From positions 1 to 41,941 of the forward strand of contig JAFZNG010000018.1 in the NCBI GenBank assembly GCA_017551025.1: a stretch of DNA of 41,941 nucleotides. The letters run 5' to 3'. A program made the translations under genes and the position numbers. The DNA comes from Paludibacteraceae bacterium. Lineage in GTDB: Bacteria; Bacteroidota; Bacteroidia; Bacteroidales; Paludibacteraceae. The notes beneath the pieces are model-generated. The model made no database searches, was not told the DNA's origin, and saw nothing but the letters and a program-made list of their open reading frames with translations. Positions 40,130 through 41,941 of the stretch are shown here, piece by piece; positions within the stretch are counted from its first letter, which is position 1; each line of letters opens with the position of its first letter.

Positions 40130-40145
40130 AAAAAGTGTAATTTTG
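40114..40145 (+). promoter_or_regulatory. Promoter of glyS
   Basis: TTTG at 40114-40117, 20 nt, TAATTTTG at 40138-40145, then CGG. Confidence 0.8.
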
Positions 40146-40161
40146 CGGCCGATTTAAAAAA

Positions 40162-40195
40162 AGTGAAAAGTGAAAAGTAAAAATTGAAATTAAAA
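40162..40195 (+). repeat. 7-nt tandem repeat in the glyS leader
   Basis: AGTGAAA, AGTGAAA, AGTAAAA, ATTGAAA, then TTAAAAG. It fills most of the untranslated region between the promoter and the glyS start. Confidence 0.75.
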
Positions 40196-40208
40196 GGCAA
40201 TAAAATAT

Positions 40209-41780
40209 ATGGCAACACAAGAAGAAACCTTTAAGAAAATCGTAGCGCATTGCAAGGAATACGGCTTTGTATTCCCCAGTAGTGAGATATACGATGGTCT
40301 GGGCGCCGTATACGACTACGGTCAGAACGGCGTAGAACTTAAGAATAACATCAAGCGTTATTGGTGGGACTCGATGACTCTCCTGCATGAGAATATCGTC
40401 GGCATCGATGCCGCTATCTTTATGCACCCGACGACCTGGAAAGCCTCCGGTCACGTAGACGCATTCAACGACCCGCTGATCGACAACCGTGACAGCAAGA
40501 AGCGTTACCGTGCTGACGTATTGATTGAAGATCAGCTGGCTAAGTACGATGAGAAAATCGAGAAGGAGTGCGCCAAGGCCCGCAAGCGTTTCGGTGAGGC
40601 GTTCGACGAGGAGATGTTCAAGCAGACCAACGAGCGCGTACACGGTTATGTAGAGAAGCGCGATGCCCTGCATGAGCGTTTTGCGAAAGCGATGAACGAC
40701 AACAACCTGGACGAACTCAAGCAGATCATTCTCGACGAAGAAATCGTTTGTCCTATCAGCGGTACGCGCAACTGGACCGATGTGCGTCAGTTTAACCTCA
40801 TGTTCTCCACCGAGATGGGAAGTACCGCCGATGGTGCGATGAAGATCTATTTGCGTCCGGAGACGGCTCAGGGTATCTTCGTGAATTTCCTGAACGTACA
40901 GAAGACCGGCCGCATGAAGATTCCGTTTGGTATTGCTCAGATTGGTAAGGCTTTCCGCAACGAGATTGTAGCCCGTCAGTTCGTCTTCCGTATGCGTGAA
41001 TTCGAGCAGATGGAGATGCAGTTCTTTGTTCGTCCGGGCGAGGAGCTGAAGTGGTTTGAGCACTGGAAACAATTCCGCCTAAAATGGCACAAGGCGCTTG
41101 GTCTGGGTGATGAGAAATACCGCTTCCACGACCATGACAAGTTGGCGCACTACGCCAATGCCGCTACGGATATCGAATTCCAAATGCCGTTCGGATTCAA
41201 GGAGGTAGAGGGTATTCATAGCCGTACGAATTTCGACCTGAGCAGCCATGCCAAGTATTCGGGCAAGAAGATTGAATACTTCGATCCGGAACTCAACCAG
41301 AGTTACACGCCGTATGTTATCGAGACCTCGATCGGTGTAGATCGTATGTTCCTGAGCGTCATGTGCTCGAGTTATGAAGAGCAAACGCTGGAAGGTGGCG
41401 ACACGCGTGTTGTACTCCACCTGCCGCCCGTACTGGCACCGGTGAAGGCTTGTATCATGCCGCTCGTCAAGAAGGACGGTCTGCCCGAGAAGGCACGCGA
41501 GATCATGGACATGCTCAAGTTTGACTTCAAGGTAGCATATGACGAGAAAGACTCGATCGGCAAGCGTTACCGTCGTCAGGATGCAGTAGGTACACCTTTC
41601 TGCATCACCGTAGACCACGACACGCTCCAGGACGGTTGCGTTACGATTCGTCACCGCGACTCGATGGCACAGGACCGCGTCAAGATCGAGGATCTGCACG
41701 ACATTATCCGTCGCGCTACAGATCCAAAGGAACTGTATCGCAAGATCGTAGGCGATAAACTCGAAGATACGATGGAGTAA
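40209..41780 (+). CDS. glyS: Glycine--tRNA ligase (eukaryotic/archaeal-type homodimer)
   Basis: Charges tRNA-Gly. The 523-residue protein is the single-chain alpha2-type enzyme: KEYGFVFPSSEIYDGLGAVYDYGQNG and KRYWWDSM at the N-terminus, motif 2 region RPETAQGIFVNF and FGIAQIGKAFRNEI, motif 3 VIETSIGVDRMFLSV, and an anticodon-binding domain (LAPVKACIMPLVKK, then DSIGKRYRRQDAVGTPFCITVD). This type is the rule in Bacteroidetes. It has its own promoter opposite murC. The IS begins 25 nt after its stop codon. Confidence 0.97.
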   Translation: MATQEETFKKIVAHCKEYGFVFPSSEIYDGLGAVYDYGQNGVELKNNIKRYWWDSMTLLHENIVGIDAAIFMHPTTWKASGHVDAFNDPLIDNRDSKKRYRADVLIEDQLAKYDEKIEKECAKARKRFGEAFDEEMFKQTNERVHGYVEKRDALHERFAKAMNDNNLDELKQIILDEEIVCPISGTRNWTDVRQFNLMFSTEMGSTADGAMKIYLRPETAQGIFVNFLNVQKTGRMKIPFGIAQIGKAFRNEIVARQFVFRMREFEQMEMQFFVRPGEELKWFEHWKQFRLKWHKALGLGDEKYRFHDHDKLAHYANAATDIEFQMPFGFKEVEGIHSRTNFDLSSHAKYSGKKIEYFDPELNQSYTPYVIETSIGVDRMFLSVMCSSYEEQTLEGGDTRVVLHLPPVLAPVKACIMPLVKKDGLPEKAREIMDMLKFDFKVAYDEKDSIGKRYRRQDAVGTPFCITVDHDTLQDGCVTIRHRDSMAQDRVKIEDLHDIIRRATDPKELYRKIVGDKLEDTME

Positions 41781-41805
41781 AAAAATAAGCGGCCTCAAAA
41801 TGAAA

Positions 41806-41941
41806 TGAACCCCGAAAGTTAGACAAAAAACTTTTGGGGGTTATTTTATGTACAAGAAACACACTTATGAGGAACGGCTATTAGCTGTGCAAAAATGTTT
41901 AGAAGGCTACGCTCCTAGAGCGGTAGCTCATCAAATGGGTA
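41806..41941 (+). mobile_element. Left end of an IS3-family (IS150-like) insertion sequence, truncated by the window
   Basis: A probable terminal repeat begins TGAACCCCGAAAGTT. CCCCGAAAGTT (41810-41820) and AACTTTTGGGG (41829-41839) form a hairpin with one G-T pair, which can block read-through into the transposase. The transposase gene follows. The right end and any target duplication are outside the window. Confidence 0.75.
41848..41941 (+). CDS. IS3-family transposase OrfA, N-terminal fragment
   Basis: The visible 31 residues (MYKKHTYEERLLAVQ and then GYAPRAVAHQMG) match the N-terminal helix-turn-helix domain of IS3/IS150-group OrfA proteins, which bind the IS ends. The gene runs off the window. 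Confidence 0.8.
   Translation, partial: MYKKHTYEERLLAVQKCLEGYAPRAVAHQMG

Noticed and set aside
40023-41072. Minus-strand open frame opposite glyS and the murC-glyS promoter region
   Set aside because: It covers the two promoters and the certain glyS coding sequence; its translation matches nothing I recognise.

Overview
The window is a chromosomal piece of a member of the order Bacteroidales. The evidence is the Bacteroidetes-type promoter (TTTG, 20 nt, TAnnTTTG, then GC) in front of many genes, the general lack of Shine-Dalgarno sequences, eukaryotic-type GlyRS, a TonB with the Bacteroidetes PGG C-terminal domain, a DUF4290-like protein, and two large exported proteins that end in the same 25-residue tail. 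I cannot place it below order. Most of it is dense core genome; the accessory DNA is at about 3.9-6.8 kb and at the right edge, where an IS3-family element begins.

Layout. 1-3942: the 3' part of a giant multidomain exported adhesin-like gene. 3956-4644: a four-helix-bundle gene bracketed by oppositely oriented arrays of an 8-nt repeat. 4676-6768: a small peptide gene, then a VapD ribonuclease module (small putative antitoxin, VapD, small basic protein) lying between two 108-bp direct repeats, then a BRO-N/DinD-like gene. 6771-7760: aroC, convergent with and overlapping a minus-strand hexuronate operon (uxaC-kdgK-eda-exuT, 12478-7753). 12636-13628: a polyprenyl diphosphate synthase. 18451-13596, minus strand: a run with an exported endonuclease/phosphatase, a DUF4290-like protein, prs, an M28 lipoprotein peptidase, sufC and a half-length sufD. 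18637-21954: ssb, a FemAB/GNAT-like protein and two glycosyltransferases. 22029-24905: tonB and recG. 25038-25397: tRNA-Leu(CAA) and rpsU. 25454-30569, minus strand: a second tailed exported protein, nhaD and lepA. 30675-34251: korA-korB-dedA. 40068-34229, minus strand: murC-ftsQ-ftsA-ftsZ plus a Wzz-like membrane protein. 40209-41780: glyS, followed by the left end of the IS.

The most unusual feature is a set of short tandem-repeat tracts (7-10 nt units, 2-5 copies, different unit sequences). They occur in intergenic spacers (all three spacers of the hexuronate operon, around the four-helix-bundle gene, before sufC, korB, the tRNA and glyS). They also occur in frame inside conserved genes (aroC three times, sufD, recG, korA twice, a glycosyltransferase), mostly in loops or interdomain linkers. 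In aroC one tract replaces a normally near-invariant loop. I do not know a described mechanism for this. The best candidates for a new system are these tracts, the four-helix-bundle gene they bracket, and the direct-repeat-bounded VapD module.

No rRNA genes, CRISPR arrays, reverse transcriptases, integrases or riboswitches were recognised. No gene-free stretch exceeds about 200 bases.
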